Below are positions 1 to 8,903 of a stretch of DNA of 64,000 nucleotides, piece by piece (the stretch's first letter is position 1; each line of letters begins with the position of its first letter). Under the pieces are notes generated by a model. The model was not told the origin of the DNA and ran no database searches. It saw only the letters and a list, made by a program, of their open reading frames with translations. This stretch comes from Oryzomicrobium terrae (GTDB lineage: Bacteria > Pseudomonadota > Gammaproteobacteria > Burkholderiales > Rhodocyclaceae). The translations under genes and the position numbers were made by a program. The DNA is taken from NCBI RefSeq assembly GCF_008274805.1, contig NZ_CP022579.1, positions 62,001 to 126,000 on the forward strand, written 5' to 3'.

Positions 1-2
1 CA

Positions 3-539
3 ACCCAGGCGGTGATGTTCTGTCTGATGGACGTATCCGGCTCCATGGACGAGCAGAAGAAGCAGACCGCCAAGCGCTTTTTCATGCTGCTCTACCTGTT
101 CCTGAAGCGCAGCTACGAGAAGATCGAACTGGTCTTCATCCGTCACCACACCACCGCCACCGAAGTGAACGAGGACGACTTCTTCCACTCTCGGGAATCC
201 GGCGGCACCGTGGTGTCGAGCGCCCTCGACCTGATGCAGAAAATCATGGCCGAGCGCTACTCGTCGGCCCTGTGGAACATCTATGCCGCCCAGGCCTCCG
301 ACGGCGACAACTGGGAAAACGATTCGCCCCACTGCGCCGAGCTGCTGGCCGAACGCATCCTGCCCGGGGTGCAGTACTTCGCCTACATCGAGATCACCCC
401 CGGCGAGCCGCAGAACCTGTGGAAGGAGTACCTGGCCCTGGAGCCCCGCTTTCCCGGCCGTTTCGCCATGCAGCGTATCGAGGGGCTGGCAGACATCTAC
501 CCCGTGTTCCGCGAACTGTTCAAGAAGAAACTGGCCTAG
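3..539 (+). CDS. yeaH: YeaH/DUF444 family protein, C-terminal part (5' end outside window)
   Basis: The frame is open from the first bases of the window, so this is the C-terminal ~178 residues of a longer protein (family members are about 420 residues). It has a von Willebrand A-like metal site, DVSGSMD, close to the window edge, followed by a conserved [17 protein letters not shown] segment. DUF444/YeaH proteins are encoded with the PrkA serine kinase and SpoVR in many proteobacteria and are linked to stationary-phase and stress responses; their biochemical function is not settled. The spoVR gene follows 43 bases downstream, matching that conserved order, and prkA is expected upstream outside the window. 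The internal GTG/ATG at 12-15 is not a credible start because it would cut the vWA fold. Confidence 0.9.
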   Translation, partial: TQAVMFCLMDVSGSMDEQKKQTAKRFFMLLYLFLKRSYEKIELVFIRHHTTATEVNEDDFFHSRESGGTVVSSALDLMQKIMAERYSSALWNIYAAQASDGDNWENDSPHCAELLAERILPGVQYFAYIEITPGEPQNLWKEYLALEPRFPGRFAMQRIEGLADIYPVFRELFKKKLA

Positions 540-582
540 CCGGACCGCCACCGCGGCACCCACGCATCCCGAGGAAGTCGCC

Positions 583-2148
583 ATGGACATTCCCCTCCTC
601 TCCCCGCCTCCCGAGACACCGCCCCTGGCGCCGCCCCAGGAGGGCCACCCCCTGCCCGACGGTTCGGAATGGACCGAGGAACTGCTCACCCTCTACGACA
701 CGGAGATCGGCCGGGTGGCCGCAGGCTACGGCCTGGATTGCTATCCGCACCAGATCGAGGTGATCACCGCCGAGCAGATGATGGACGCCTATGCCTCCAT
801 CGGCATGCCCGTGTTCTACCACCACTGGTCCTTCGGCAAGCAGTTCCTGGCCACCGAGCGGCGCTACAAGCGCGGCCAGATGGGGCTGGCCTACGAGATC
901 GTGATCAACTCCGATCCTTGCATCGCCTACCTCATGGAAGAAAATACCCTGACCATGCAGGCCCTGGTGATCGCTCATGCCGCCTACGGCCACAACAGCT
1001 TCTTCAAGGGCAACTACCTGTTCCGCCAGTGGACCAGCCCGGACGCCATCATCGACTACCTGGTGTTCGCCCGGCACTACATCGCCGAGTGCGAGGAGCG
1101 CTACGGCGCCGACGAGGTGGAGCAGCTGCTCGACGCCTGCCACGCCCTGATGAACGTGGGGGTGGACCGCTACCGACGTCCGCCCAAGCTGTCCACCGAC
1201 CAGGAGCGGGCGCGCATCCGCGAACGGGCCGACTACCTGCAGCAGCAGGTCAACGACCTGTGGCGCACCCTGCCGGCCAAGAGCGGCGACCGGGTCGCCG
1301 AAGCGCCGCGGCGCTTTCCCGAGGAGCCGGAGGAAAACCTGCTCTATTTCATCGAGAAGCACGCGCCCCTGCTGGAACCCTGGCAACGCGAGATCGTGCG
1401 CATCGTGCGCAAGATCGCCCAGTACTTCTACCCGCAGCGCCAGACCCAGGTAATGAACGAGGGCTGGGCCTGCTTCTGGCACTACACCCTGCTCAACACC
1501 CTGTACGACCAGGGGCGCCTGTCCGACGGCTTCATGCTCGAATTCCTCCAGCACCACAGCAACGTGGTGCTGCAGCCGCCCTACCACCACCCCTGGTACT
1601 CCGGCATCAACCCCTACGCCCTGGGCTTTGCCCTGTGGCGCGACCTGCGCCGCATCTGCGAGGAGCCGGACGACGAGGACCGCCAGTGGTTCCCCGAGAT
1701 CGCCGGGTCCGACTGGCGCGCCACCTTCGACTTCGCCATGCGCAACTACAAGGACGAGAGCTTCATCGCCCAGTTCCTCTCCCCCCGGCTGATGCGCGAG
1801 TTCCGCCTGTTCACCCTGATCGACGACGACCGGCAGGAGAACCTGGCGGTGGGGCCGATCCACGACGAGCAGGGCTATCGCCAGCTGCGCCAGACCCTGG
1901 CAGACCAGTACAACGTCCATTCCCGGGAACCCAACATCCAGGTGTGGGATGTGAACCTGCGGGGTGATCGTTCCCTGACCCTGCGCCACTTCCAGTACCG
2001 GCGCCGGCCCCTCGCCGTGGATGCGGCCGAGGCGGTGCTGTCCCACGTGGCCACCCTGTGGGGCTTCCCGGTCACCCTGGAAACCCAGGGCGAGGATGGC
2101 AGCGTCACCCGGGTGGCGGAGTGCTGCCGGGAGCGGCGGCAGGCCTGA
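583..2148 (+). CDS. spoVR: SpoVR family protein
   Basis: Predicted protein of 521 residues, close to the ~510 of E. coli YcgB. The start at 583 is preceded by GAGGAAG at 571-577; a longer frame exists upstream but overlaps the DUF444 gene and is not needed. Family-typical stretches are visible, such as YHHWSFGKQF near residue 85 and NEGWACFWHYTLLNTL in the middle. SpoVR was named for a role in spore cortex formation in Bacillus; in non-sporulating proteobacteria it forms a conserved trio with PrkA and YeaH whose molecular role is unknown. The protein is cytoplasmic, with no signal peptide or membrane segment. Confidence 0.93.
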   Translation: MDIPLLSPPPETPPLAPPQEGHPLPDGSEWTEELLTLYDTEIGRVAAGYGLDCYPHQIEVITAEQMMDAYASIGMPVFYHHWSFGKQFLATERRYKRGQMGLAYEIVINSDPCIAYLMEENTLTMQALVIAHAAYGHNSFFKGNYLFRQWTSPDAIIDYLVFARHYIAECEERYGADEVEQLLDACHALMNVGVDRYRRPPKLSTDQERARIRERADYLQQQVNDLWRTLPAKSGDRVAEAPRRFPEEPEENLLYFIEKHAPLLEPWQREIVRIVRKIAQYFYPQRQTQVMNEGWACFWHYTLLNTLYDQGRLSDGFMLEFLQHHSNVVLQPPYHHPWYSGINPYALGFALWRDLRRICEEPDDEDRQWFPEIAGSDWRATFDFAMRNYKDESFIAQFLSPRLMREFRLFTLIDDDRQENLAVGPIHDEQGYRQLRQTLADQYNVHSREPNIQVWDVNLRGDRSLTLRHFQYRRRPLAVDAAEAVLSHVATLWGFPVTLETQGEDGSVTRVAECCRERRQA

Positions 2149-2300
2149 GCGATACGGCGGCACTGCCGGATGGGGCCGTGGCCAGCCCCCTATCGGGGTG
2201 CCGTGGTGAAAAAGGGGCGGGAAACGAGGATTTCGCACCCCTTGCCCCGGCCGCCGCCGCCCTGTGCGAGGCGGCCGGAACCCGTCCTGGCGCGGGCTTC

Positions 2301-2378
2301 CCCCGGTTTTTCGGGGTATGGCTATAATCCGACGTTTCCACCGCTCGACGCCACGATCCCCGGCCTCTTTTCGGGGAG
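2301..2378 (+). promoter_or_regulatory. Candidate sigma-70 promoter and leader hairpin before the symporter gene
   Basis: The roughly 300 bases between spoVR and the symporter gene hold no gene. TATAAT lies at 2323-2328, the best -10 element nearby, but there is no good -35 box 16-18 bases upstream. Two short hairpins share the arms CCCCG/CGGGG: 2301-2305 with 2312-2316, just before the -10, and 2358-2362 with 2372-2376, in the predicted leader. The second might influence expression of the symporter. This is a prediction from pattern only. Confidence 0.4.
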
Positions 2379-2450
2379 ATAACCGCCGCCCGACGGGGCG
2401 GCCGCGTCGTTTCTCCATCTTCCTGCCCTGCCGCCGAGGCCCCCTGGATC

Positions 2451-3902
2451 ATGCTCGTCTGGTTCGTCGGACTCTATCTGCTCGTCACCATTTCCATCGG
2501 CCTCTACGCCGCCTCCAAGGTGAAGAATGCCGCGGACTTCGTGGTGGCCGGGCGCCACCTACCCCTGCCGGTGATCGTGGCCACCGTGTTCGCCACCTGG
2601 TTTGGCTCGGAAACGGTGCTCGGCATCCCCGCCGCCTTCGTCAAGGACGGCCTGCGCGGCGTGGTGGCCGACCCCTTCGGCTCATCGATGTGCCTGATCC
2701 TGGTCGGCCTGTTTTTCGCCCGGCCCCTCTACCGCCTCAAGCTGCTGACCATCGGCGACTTCTTCCGCGGCCGCTACAACCGCAGCGTCGAACTGATCAC
2801 CGCCATCGCCATCGTCATTTCCTACCTGGGCTGGGTATCGGCCCAGATCAAGGCCATGGGCCTGGTCTTCTCGGTGGTCACCCAGGGGGCGGTGACGCCC
2901 GAGCAGGGCATGTTCATCGGCATCGCCATCGTGCTGGTCTACACCCTGATGGGCGGCATGTGGGCGGTGGCCATGACCGACGCCTTCCAGATGACCGTGG
3001 TCATCGGTGGCCTGCTCTTCATCGCCTGGATCGTCGCCGGCCTGGCCGGCGGCGTGGGCACCGTGGTGGCCCACGCCGAGGCCGCCGGCAAGCTCGACTT
3101 CCTGCCCCGCTTCGAGGCCCGCGACATGGTGGCTTTCATCGCCGCCCTGGTCACCATGGGCTTCGGCTCGATCCCCCAGCAGGACGTGTTCCAGCGCGTC
3201 TCCTCGGCCAAGAGCGAGAACGTCGGCGCCCTGGGCTCGGTGCTGGGCGGCAGCATCTACTTCGTGTTCGCCTTCGTGCCCATGTTCCTGGTCTATTCGG
3301 CGACCCTGATCGATCCCCAGCTGGTGGCCCGCTACCTGGAGACCGACGCCCAGTTCATCCTGCCCCAGCTGATCATCCAGCACACCCCCTTCGTCGCCCA
3401 GGTGTTGTTCTTCGGCGCCCTGCTGGCGGCGATCATGAGCTGTTCCTCGGCCACCCTGCTGGCCCCCTCGGTGACCTTCACCGAGAACATCCTGCGCCCC
3501 TTCCTGCCCGACATCACCGACGGTCAGCTGCTGCGCGCCATGCGTATCGTCGTCTTCGTCTTCGGTTTGGCGGTACTGGCCTTCGCCCTGTCGTCCTCCG
3601 AATCGATCTTCGAAATGGTCGAGAACGCCTACAAGGTGACCCTGGTGGCTGCCTTCGTGCCCCTCGCCGCCGGGGTGTACTGGTCCCGGGCCACCACCCA
3701 GGGTGCCCTGTTTTCCATCGCCGCCGGTGTCGGGCTCTGGCTCAGCGGCGAGGTGCTGGCCCCGGAAGGCTATCTGGACGGCTTCCTGCCGGTGCAGTTC
3801 GCCGGTCTGCTCGGCGCGATCGCCGGCATGGTGGTCGGCTCCCTGCTGCCCCAGTGGTTCGGCCGTTTTTCCGCGCAAGCGGCGCGCAGCCATGTCTATT
3901 GA
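2451..3902 (+). CDS. Sodium:solute symporter (SSS) family transporter
   Basis: A 483-residue, very hydrophobic protein with about 13 predicted membrane segments. The N-terminus runs straight into the first helix (LVWFVGLYLLVTISIGLYAA), followed by the family-typical KVKNAADFVVAGRHLP and FATWFGSETVLGIPAA, which resembles the sodium-binding region of SSS proteins. It is expected to use the sodium gradient to import a small solute at the inner membrane. The substrate (for example proline, pantothenate, a carboxylate) cannot be told from sequence alone. A GAGG at 2436-2439 is the only ribosome-binding candidate. The next gene, a VanZ-like protein, starts 55 bases downstream and may be co-transcribed. 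Confidence 0.88.
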   Translation: MLVWFVGLYLLVTISIGLYAASKVKNAADFVVAGRHLPLPVIVATVFATWFGSETVLGIPAAFVKDGLRGVVADPFGSSMCLILVGLFFARPLYRLKLLTIGDFFRGRYNRSVELITAIAIVISYLGWVSAQIKAMGLVFSVVTQGAVTPEQGMFIGIAIVLVYTLMGGMWAVAMTDAFQMTVVIGGLLFIAWIVAGLAGGVGTVVAHAEAAGKLDFLPRFEARDMVAFIAALVTMGFGSIPQQDVFQRVSSAKSENVGALGSVLGGSIYFVFAFVPMFLVYSATLIDPQLVARYLETDAQFILPQLIIQHTPFVAQVLFFGALLAAIMSCSSATLLAPSVTFTENILRPFLPDITDGQLLRAMRIVVFVFGLAVLAFALSSSESIFEMVENAYKVTLVAAFVPLAAGVYWSRATTQGALFSIAAGVGLWLSGEVLAPEGYLDGFLPVQFAGLLGAIAGMVVGSLLPQWFGRFSAQAARSHVY

Positions 3903-3957
3903 GCCCTTCTCCGTGCGTACCCCGAGCGGGCCACGGCTGGGCTGAGCGTCCGGGACC

Positions 3958-5055
3958 ATGAGCCAAGCTACCGCGCCCGCCCGCCCCCTGCCGTCGCCCC
4001 GCGACGGTCACAAGCTGGCCGTGCCTCTGGCCCTGGCTTATGTTGCCCTGGTCATCTACGCCAGCCTGCACCCCTTCTCCGGCTGGACCGACCGGGGCCT
4101 GCCGCCCCTGGCCTTTCTTCATGCCGCCTGGCCGCGTTACTGGACCGGTTTCGACGTGGCGATTAATGTGGCCGCCTACGTGCCCCTCGGCCTGCTGCTG
4201 ACCCTGGCCCTGGACCGCTTGCCCACCCGGGTGCTGCCGGCGGTGCTGGCGGTGCTGCTGGCCAGCGGCCTGTCCCTGGGGGTGGAGGTGCTGCAGAACT
4301 GGCTGCCGACCCGGGTGCCGTCCAACGTGGACTGGGCCACCAACAGCCTGGGTGGGCTGGTCGGTGCGCTCATCGGCTTGCTCACCGGCCCCCACTGGCT
4401 GATCGCCCTGGCGCGCTTCCGCAACCGGCTGCTGGCGCCGGTACCCCACGCCGAGATCGGCCTGACCCTGCTGCTGGTGTGGTGCGTCACCCAGCTCTCG
4501 CCGGAATACACCCTGTTCGCCACCGGCGACCTGCGTGCCTTCCTGCCCCTGCCGCCGGGGCTGCCCTTCGACGTGCCCCTGTTCCGCGTGCTGGAGTCGG
4601 TGATCACCGGGCTCAACCTGGTGGCAGTGGGCCTGTTCGCCCGCACCCTGTTCGGCGGGCCGCGTCTGCCCTGGTGGGGCGGGCCCGTGGCGGTGGTGCT
4701 GTTCCTCGCCTGCGGCCTGCTCGCCCGGTCCCTGGCCACCGTGCTGTTCCTTTCCCCCGACGAGGCCTTTGCCTGGGCGACGCCGGGGGCCCTGGAGGGG
4801 CTGGAGTGGGGCAGCATCGCCCTGTGCGTGCTGATCTGGCTGCCGCCGGTGCCCCGGGCCATCCTGGCCGCCTTCCTGCTCATGGCGGCGGTGGCCCTGG
4901 TCAACATTACCCCGGAGAATCCCTATTCACCGGTGGCCTTGAACATCTGGCGCCAGGGCCACTTCCTCAATTTCAACGGCCTGACCCGCCTGGCCGGGGG
5001 GCTGTGGCCCTTCATCGCCGTGCCCTTCCTGATGGTGGCCGGGCGCAAACTTTAG
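3958..5055 (+). CDS. VanZ-like integral membrane protein
   Basis: A 365-residue membrane protein. The N-terminal ~130 residues look like a VanZ domain (hydrophobic LAYVALVIYASLHPFSGW, then NVAAYVPLGLLLTLALDRL and a conserved QNWLPTRVPSNVDWATNSLGG region). The rest is a second set of predicted helices, so it is longer than the ~160-residue VanZ of enterococci. VanZ gives low-level teicoplanin resistance in Gram-positives; the role of proteobacterial homologues is unknown, so no resistance function is implied. It follows the symporter on the same strand. The basic stretch RPLPSPRDGHK before the first helix fits a cytoplasmic N-terminus. Confidence 0.8.
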   Translation: MSQATAPARPLPSPRDGHKLAVPLALAYVALVIYASLHPFSGWTDRGLPPLAFLHAAWPRYWTGFDVAINVAAYVPLGLLLTLALDRLPTRVLPAVLAVLLASGLSLGVEVLQNWLPTRVPSNVDWATNSLGGLVGALIGLLTGPHWLIALARFRNRLLAPVPHAEIGLTLLLVWCVTQLSPEYTLFATGDLRAFLPLPPGLPFDVPLFRVLESVITGLNLVAVGLFARTLFGGPRLPWWGGPVAVVLFLACGLLARSLATVLFLSPDEAFAWATPGALEGLEWGSIALCVLIWLPPVPRAILAAFLLMAAVALVNITPENPYSPVALNIWRQGHFLNFNGLTRLAGGLWPFIAVPFLMVAGRKL

Positions 5056-5130
5056 GCGCTGGCGCCGGTCTCTCGTCCGACGGCCGCCCGCCCCGGGGGG
5101 GCCAGGGGCGCCGCCCTCGGGCCGGCCCCG

Positions 5131-5176
5131 TATAATTCCCGGGCTCGGCCTTCGCGCCGTCGCCCCACTTCAGGAG
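5131..5176 (+). promoter_or_regulatory. Candidate -10 box and ribosome-binding site for the ferredoxin gene
   Basis: TATAAT at 5131-5136 is a perfect -10 hexamer in otherwise GC-rich DNA; no clear -35 is seen. AGGAG at 5172-5176, seven bases before the GTG at 5184, decides that start. Confidence 0.45.
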
Positions 5177-5183
5177 TCTTTCG

Positions 5184-5492
5184 GTGAGCTATTTCAAGCA
5201 CCACGTCTTTTTCTGCTGCAACCAGCGCGGCCCCGGTGAAACCTGCTGCAACAACCACGGCGCTTCCGACCTGCAGACCTACGCCAAGGAGCGGGTCGCC
5301 GAGCTGAAACTGAAGGGGCCGGGCAAGGTACGCATCAACAAGGCCGGCTGCCTCGACCGCTGCGACCAGGGGCCGGTGATGGTGGTGTACCCGGAAGCGG
5401 TCTGGTACACCTACGTCGATAAATCCGATATCGACGAGATCATCGAAGAACACCTGAAGAACGGCCGGGTGGTGGAGCGCCTCAAGGTATGA
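5184..5492 (+). CDS. Thioredoxin-like [2Fe-2S] ferredoxin
   Basis: A 102-residue protein with a GTG start set by AGGAG seven bases upstream. It has the thioredoxin-like ferredoxin pattern: a Cys-rich N-terminal segment (HVFFCCNQRGPGETCC) and a second pair, GCLDRC, near residues 56-61, followed by GPVMVVYPEAVWY. These cysteines would hold a [2Fe-2S] cluster. Such shethna-type proteins are soluble electron carriers whose partners are usually unknown. The stop codon overlaps the start of the alpha/beta hydrolase gene (ATGA at 5489-5492), so the two are probably translationally coupled. Confidence 0.87.
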   Translation: MSYFKHHVFFCCNQRGPGETCCNNHGASDLQTYAKERVAELKLKGPGKVRINKAGCLDRCDQGPVMVVYPEAVWYTYVDKSDIDEIIEEHLKNGRVVERLKV

Positions 5493-6142
5493 GCCCGACC
5501 GCTGCCAGCGCCGTGCTGATTCCCGGTCCGGCCGGGGACATCGATACCCTGGTGGACCTGCCCAGGGGCGAGGTGCGCGGCATCGCCCTGGTGGGCCATC
5601 CCCACCCCCTGTTCGGCGGCGCCAATACCAACAAGGTGGCCCAGACCCTGGCGCGCACTTTCGTCCAGCTCGGCTATGCGGCCCTGCGCCCCAACTTCCG
5701 CGGTGTCGGCAAGAGCGCCGGCAGCCATGACCACGGCCAGGGCGAGAGCGACGACATGCTGGCCGTGCTGGCCTGGGCCCGGGGCCAGTTCGACCCGGCC
5801 GGCACCCTGCCGGTCTACCTCGGCGGCTTTTCCTTCGGCGCCTACGTCCAGGCCAAGGTGGCCGCCCGTCTCAAGGCCGCCGGCACCCCGGCGCGGCGCC
5901 TGGTGCTGGTGGGCACGGCGTCCGGCCACGTCGAGGGTGCCCGCCACTACGAGACCGACGCGGTCGCTCCCGACACCATCGTCATCCACGGCTCGGCCGA
6001 CGAGACCGTGCCGCTGGCCAACGTCTTCGCCTGGGCCGAACCCCTGGAGCTGCCGGTGGTGGTGGTGCCGGGCGCCGACCACTTCTTCCACCGCCGCCTG
6101 CACATCCTCAAGGACATCATCGTCCAGGCGTGGAAGGACTGA
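5489..6142 (+). CDS. Alpha/beta hydrolase (COG2945-like)
   Basis: A 217-residue alpha/beta hydrolase. The oxyanion region GHPHPLFGG lies near residue 34 and the nucleophile elbow GGFSFGAY (Ser in GFSFG) near residue 113. The acid appears in [10 protein letters not shown] and the catalytic His in [10 protein letters not shown] near the C-terminus, so the full triad is present. No signal peptide, so cytoplasmic. Substrate unknown; related proteins are annotated as general esterases or peptidase-like hydrolases. It overlaps the upstream ferredoxin gene by four bases and lies four bases before the ABC ATPase gene, making a compact operon. Confidence 0.85.
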   Translation: MSPTAASAVLIPGPAGDIDTLVDLPRGEVRGIALVGHPHPLFGGANTNKVAQTLARTFVQLGYAALRPNFRGVGKSAGSHDHGQGESDDMLAVLAWARGQFDPAGTLPVYLGGFSFGAYVQAKVAARLKAAGTPARRLVLVGTASGHVEGARHYETDAVAPDTIVIHGSADETVPLANVFAWAEPLELPVVVVPGADHFFHRRLHILKDIIVQAWKD

Positions 6143-6146
6143 GGCC

Positions 6147-7115
6147 ATGGTGACTGCCGCTCCCTGGGCGCCTGACCGCGCCATCGACCTGGACGATGCG
6201 CCGCCCCTGTCTGTCGCCAACCTGGTCAAGCGCTTCGGCGACCAGGTGGTGGTGCGGGGCCTGTCCTTCGCCGTGCCCAAGGGCACCTGCTTCGGCCTGC
6301 TCGGCCCCAATGGCGCCGGCAAGACCACCACCCTGCGCTGCTGCCTGGGGCTCACCGCCCCGGACGGCGGCGAGGTGCGCCTGGCCGGCCTGCCGGTGCC
6401 CGAAGCGGCGCGCCAGGCGCGCATCCGGGTCGGCGTGGTGCCCCAGTTCGACAACCTGGACCCGGACTTCACCGTGGCCGAAAACCTGCTGGTGTACGGC
6501 CGCTACTTCGGCCTGGGCGACAAGGCGGTGCGCGCCGAAATCCCGCGCCTGCTCGACTTCGCCGGCCTGGCGGGCAAGGAGGACGCGCGTATCCAGGCCC
6601 TTTCCGGCGGCATGAAGCGGCGCCTGACCCTGGCCCGGGCCCTGGTCAACGACCCGGACGTGGTGTTCCTCGACGAGCCCACCACCGGCCTCGATCCCCA
6701 GGCCCGCCACCTGATCTGGGAGCGCCTCAAGCAGTTGAAGGCCGCCGGCAAGACCCTGATCCTGACCACCCACTTCATGGACGAGGCGGAACGCCTGTGC
6801 GACCGCCTGGCCATCGTCGATCACGGCACCCTGGTGGCCGAGGACACGCCCCGGGGGCTGATCGCCAGCCATATCGAGCCCCAGGTGGTGGAAGTGTTCG
6901 CCGAGGCCGACCACGGCCTGACCGCCTGGGCCGAGGCCCGGCGCGGCCTGGCCAGCCGGCTGGAGATCGCCGGGGAGACCGCCTTCTTCTACTGCCAGGA
7001 CCCGCGCGCCCTGCTGGCCGAACTGGAGCAGGCGCCCCAGTTGCGCTACCTGCACCGGGCCGCCAACCTGGAAGACGTGTTCCTCAAATTGACCGGCCGG
7101 GACCTGCGCGACTGA
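6147..7115 (+). CDS. nodI: ABC transporter ATP-binding protein, NodI/DrrA type
   Basis: A 322-residue ATPase. Walker A GPNGAGKT lies at about residues 53-60, Q-loop VVPQFDNLD near 98, signature LSGGM at 152-156, Walker [13 protein letters not shown] at about 172-183, and the H-loop in [10 protein letters not shown]. The ~80 residues after the nucleotide-binding domain resemble the C-terminal extension of NodI/DrrA proteins. It should pair with the ABC-2 permease at 7670-8497 to export a hydrophobic or oligosaccharide-like molecule. The ATG at 6147 follows the hydrolase stop by four bases; the longer open frame upstream is antiframe to that gene. The symbol reflects subfamily resemblance; nodulation is not implied. 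Confidence 0.87.
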   Translation: MVTAAPWAPDRAIDLDDAPPLSVANLVKRFGDQVVVRGLSFAVPKGTCFGLLGPNGAGKTTTLRCCLGLTAPDGGEVRLAGLPVPEAARQARIRVGVVPQFDNLDPDFTVAENLLVYGRYFGLGDKAVRAEIPRLLDFAGLAGKEDARIQALSGGMKRRLTLARALVNDPDVVFLDEPTTGLDPQARHLIWERLKQLKAAGKTLILTTHFMDEAERLCDRLAIVDHGTLVAEDTPRGLIASHIEPQVVEVFAEADHGLTAWAEARRGLASRLEIAGETAFFYCQDPRALLAELEQAPQLRYLHRAANLEDVFLKLTGRDLRD

Positions 7116-7131
7116 GGCCAGTCCGGCCGCG

Positions 7132-7593
7132 TCAGTCCGGCAACAGCTCCCAGCGCGGCAGGCGGGCGGCCTGGCCGTGACAGGCGCCGGTCTCGTCCAC
7201 CAGGTTCCACACCGTGGCGCCGCTGACGCGGAAGCGCTGGCCGGTGCGGGCGATGCGGATGCCCTGGTAGTCGGCGATGTAGCCGTGGTCGGTGACCCGC
7301 TGTAGCAGGCGGGCCCGCTCTTCCCGGTTGGGTGCCTCGGCCGAGTAGCGCGACGGCAGGGCGGTGAAGGTCGGCCAGTCCATGGCGAACAAGGCCAGGG
7401 CCGCCGGATTGGCGAAGTTGAAGATCGGGTCGTCCCGGGTGTCGTGGGACACCAGGGCGTAGGGCGCGGTCAGCAGCGCTTCCAGGGCGGCCGCCGGGGA
7501 CAAGTGGGGCGCTACCAGGTCGGTGCCGGTGAGGCGGCGGTAGCTGGTGCGCAGCAGCGCCGCGTGGTCGATCAGCCAGGAGCGGTCGGGCAT
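7132..7593 (-). CDS. MEKHLA domain protein
   Basis: A 153-residue protein on the minus strand, starting at the ATG at 7593. It is PAS-like: DDPIFNFANPAALALF, then ALPSRYSAEAPNREERARLL and IRIARTGQRFRVSGATVWNL, the pattern of stand-alone bacterial MEKHLA proteins. In plants this domain sits at the C-terminus of HD-ZIP III factors; the function of bacterial forms is unknown, with a small-molecule or light/redox sensing role suggested only by PAS similarity. It lies antisense between the ATPase and permease genes of one ABC transporter, and its start faces the permease start across 76 bases. No strong ribosome-binding site is visible. Confidence 0.8.
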   Translation of the reverse strand: MPDRSWLIDHAALLRTSYRRLTGTDLVAPHLSPAAALEALLTAPYALVSHDTRDDPIFNFANPAALALFAMDWPTFTALPSRYSAEAPNREERARLLQRVTDHGYIADYQGIRIARTGQRFRVSGATVWNLVDETGACHGQAARLPRWELLPD

Positions 7594-7669
7594 GGGGTGT
7601 GGCTCACGGTGAAAAGGTCGTAACAAGCGCGCAAGCGCCGCAGCAACGCACAGAAAAGAGGTTGTCAGT

Positions 7670-8497
7670 ATGCCGTTCGAATCACGCGCCGCCAATGCGG
7701 CACCGTCGCGCCAGACCGGCCTGGATTGGGGCCCGCCGCGCTTTTCGCTACGCTTCGTCCCGGTGTGGCGGCGCAACTTCCTGGTGTGGAAGAAGCTGGC
7801 CTTCACCTCGGTGCTCGGCAATCTGGCCGACCCGCTCATCTACATGCTCGGCCTGGGTTACGGCCTGGGACGCCTGCTGCCGCAGATCGAGGGCCAGCCC
7901 TACGTGATGTTCCTGGCCGCCGGCACGGTGTGTGCCTCGACCATGAACGCCGCCACCTTCGAGGCCCTCTACTCGGCCTTTTCGCGCATGCACGTGCAGA
8001 AGACCTGGGAGGCGATCCTCAACACCCCCCTGGCCCTGGACGACGTGCTCACCGCCGAGCTGGTCTGGGCGGCGTGCAAGAGCCTGCTCTCCGGCGTGGC
8101 GATCCTGGTGGTGGCCACCGCGCTCGGCCTGATCACCTCGCCCCTGGCCCTGCTGGCGGTGCCGGTGATCTTCCTCACCGGCCTGGCCTTTTCCGCCCTG
8201 GGATTGATCTGGAACGCCCTGGCCAAGGGCTACGACTTCTTCATGTACTACTTCACCCTGTTCGTCACGCCGATGACCCTGATCTCCGGGGTGTTCTTCC
8301 CTGCCGCCGAGCTGCCCCCGGTGGTGGCGGCGGTGGGCGAGGTGCTGCCCCTGTCCCACGCCGTCAAGCTGATCCGTCCCCTGCTCGCCGGGCAGTGGCC
8401 GGCGGCGGCCTTCGCCCACCTGGCGGCGCTGCTGGCGATCACCGGCGCGGCCTTCTGGGTGGCCACGGTTTTGACCCGGCGCAGGTTGCTCAAGTAA
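7670..8497 (+). CDS. nodJ: ABC-2 type permease, NodJ family
   Basis: A 275-residue membrane protein with six predicted helices. After a cytoplasmic N-terminus (PVWRRNFLVWKKL) come NLADPLIYMLGLGYGLG, the helix pair around residues 90-180, and the ABC-2 hallmark FFPAAELPPVV before the last helices. It is the likely membrane partner of the ATPase at 6147-7115. AAGAGG at 7656-7661 sits eight bases before the ATG. The gene is separated from its ATPase partner by the minus-strand MEKHLA gene, so it probably needs its own promoter or read-through. Confidence 0.87.
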   Translation: MPFESRAANAAPSRQTGLDWGPPRFSLRFVPVWRRNFLVWKKLAFTSVLGNLADPLIYMLGLGYGLGRLLPQIEGQPYVMFLAAGTVCASTMNAATFEALYSAFSRMHVQKTWEAILNTPLALDDVLTAELVWAACKSLLSGVAILVVATALGLITSPLALLAVPVIFLTGLAFSALGLIWNALAKGYDFFMYYFTLFVTPMTLISGVFFPAAELPPVVAAVGEVLPLSHAVKLIRPLLAGQWPAAAFAHLAALLAITGAAFWVATVLTRRRLLK

Positions 8498-8510
8498 GGC
8501 GGGCCGTACA

Positions 8511-8903
8511 ATGGCGCCCATGACTGACGTTTCCGACGTTTCCGCTCCCGCCGACGCATTCCTGCTGGTCCTGACCAACTGCCCGGACGCGGCCTGCGCC
8601 GAGGCCATCGCCACCCGGCTGATTGAGACGCGCCTGGCCGCCTGCGTCAATGTGCTCGCCCCGTGCCGCTCGGTGTACCGCTGGCAGGGCGCGGTGGAGC
8701 GGGCCGACGAGGTGCCGTTGCTGATCAAGACCACCGCCGCTGCCTACCCGGCCCTGGAGGCAGCCCTGCGCACCGCCCACCCCTACGAGGTGCCCGAGAT
8801 CGTCGCCGTGCCGATCGACCGGGGCCTGCCCGATTACCTGGCCTGGCTGGCGGCGGAAGTCGCCCCTGCGTCCGGTGCCTCCGGCGCTACTTTTTCCTGC
8901 TGA
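8511..8903 (+). CDS. cutA: Divalent-cation tolerance protein CutA
   Basis: A 130-residue CutA1-type protein, or 127 residues if the ATG at 8520 is used. Typical features are LLVLTNCPDAACAEAIA, a LAACVNVL segment, then SVYRWQGAVERADEVPLLIKT and AAHPYEVPEIVA-like motifs, which build the ferredoxin-like trimer. E. coli cutA mutants are copper-sensitive, though the molecular role is debated. The first ATG sits in a TACAAT -10-like string, so the second ATG may be the true start. The stop codon shares one base with the start of dsbD, the usual cutA-dsbD arrangement. Confidence 0.9.
   Translation: MAPMTDVSDVSAPADAFLLVLTNCPDAACAEAIATRLIETRLAACVNVLAPCRSVYRWQGAVERADEVPLLIKTTAAAYPALEAALRTAHPYEVPEIVAVPIDRGLPDYLAWLAAEVAPASGASGATFSC

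Noticed and set aside
4-17. GTG/ATG near the window start as the true start of the DUF444 gene
   Set aside because: The frame remains open upstream and the conserved vWA metal site would lose its preceding strand; the gene is simply cut by the window edge.
8507-8512. TACAAT just at the cutA start as a -10 promoter box
   Set aside because: It overlaps the first ATG, the best -35 candidate (TTGCTC at 8486-8491) is only 15 bases away and poor, so I did not list it as a promoter.
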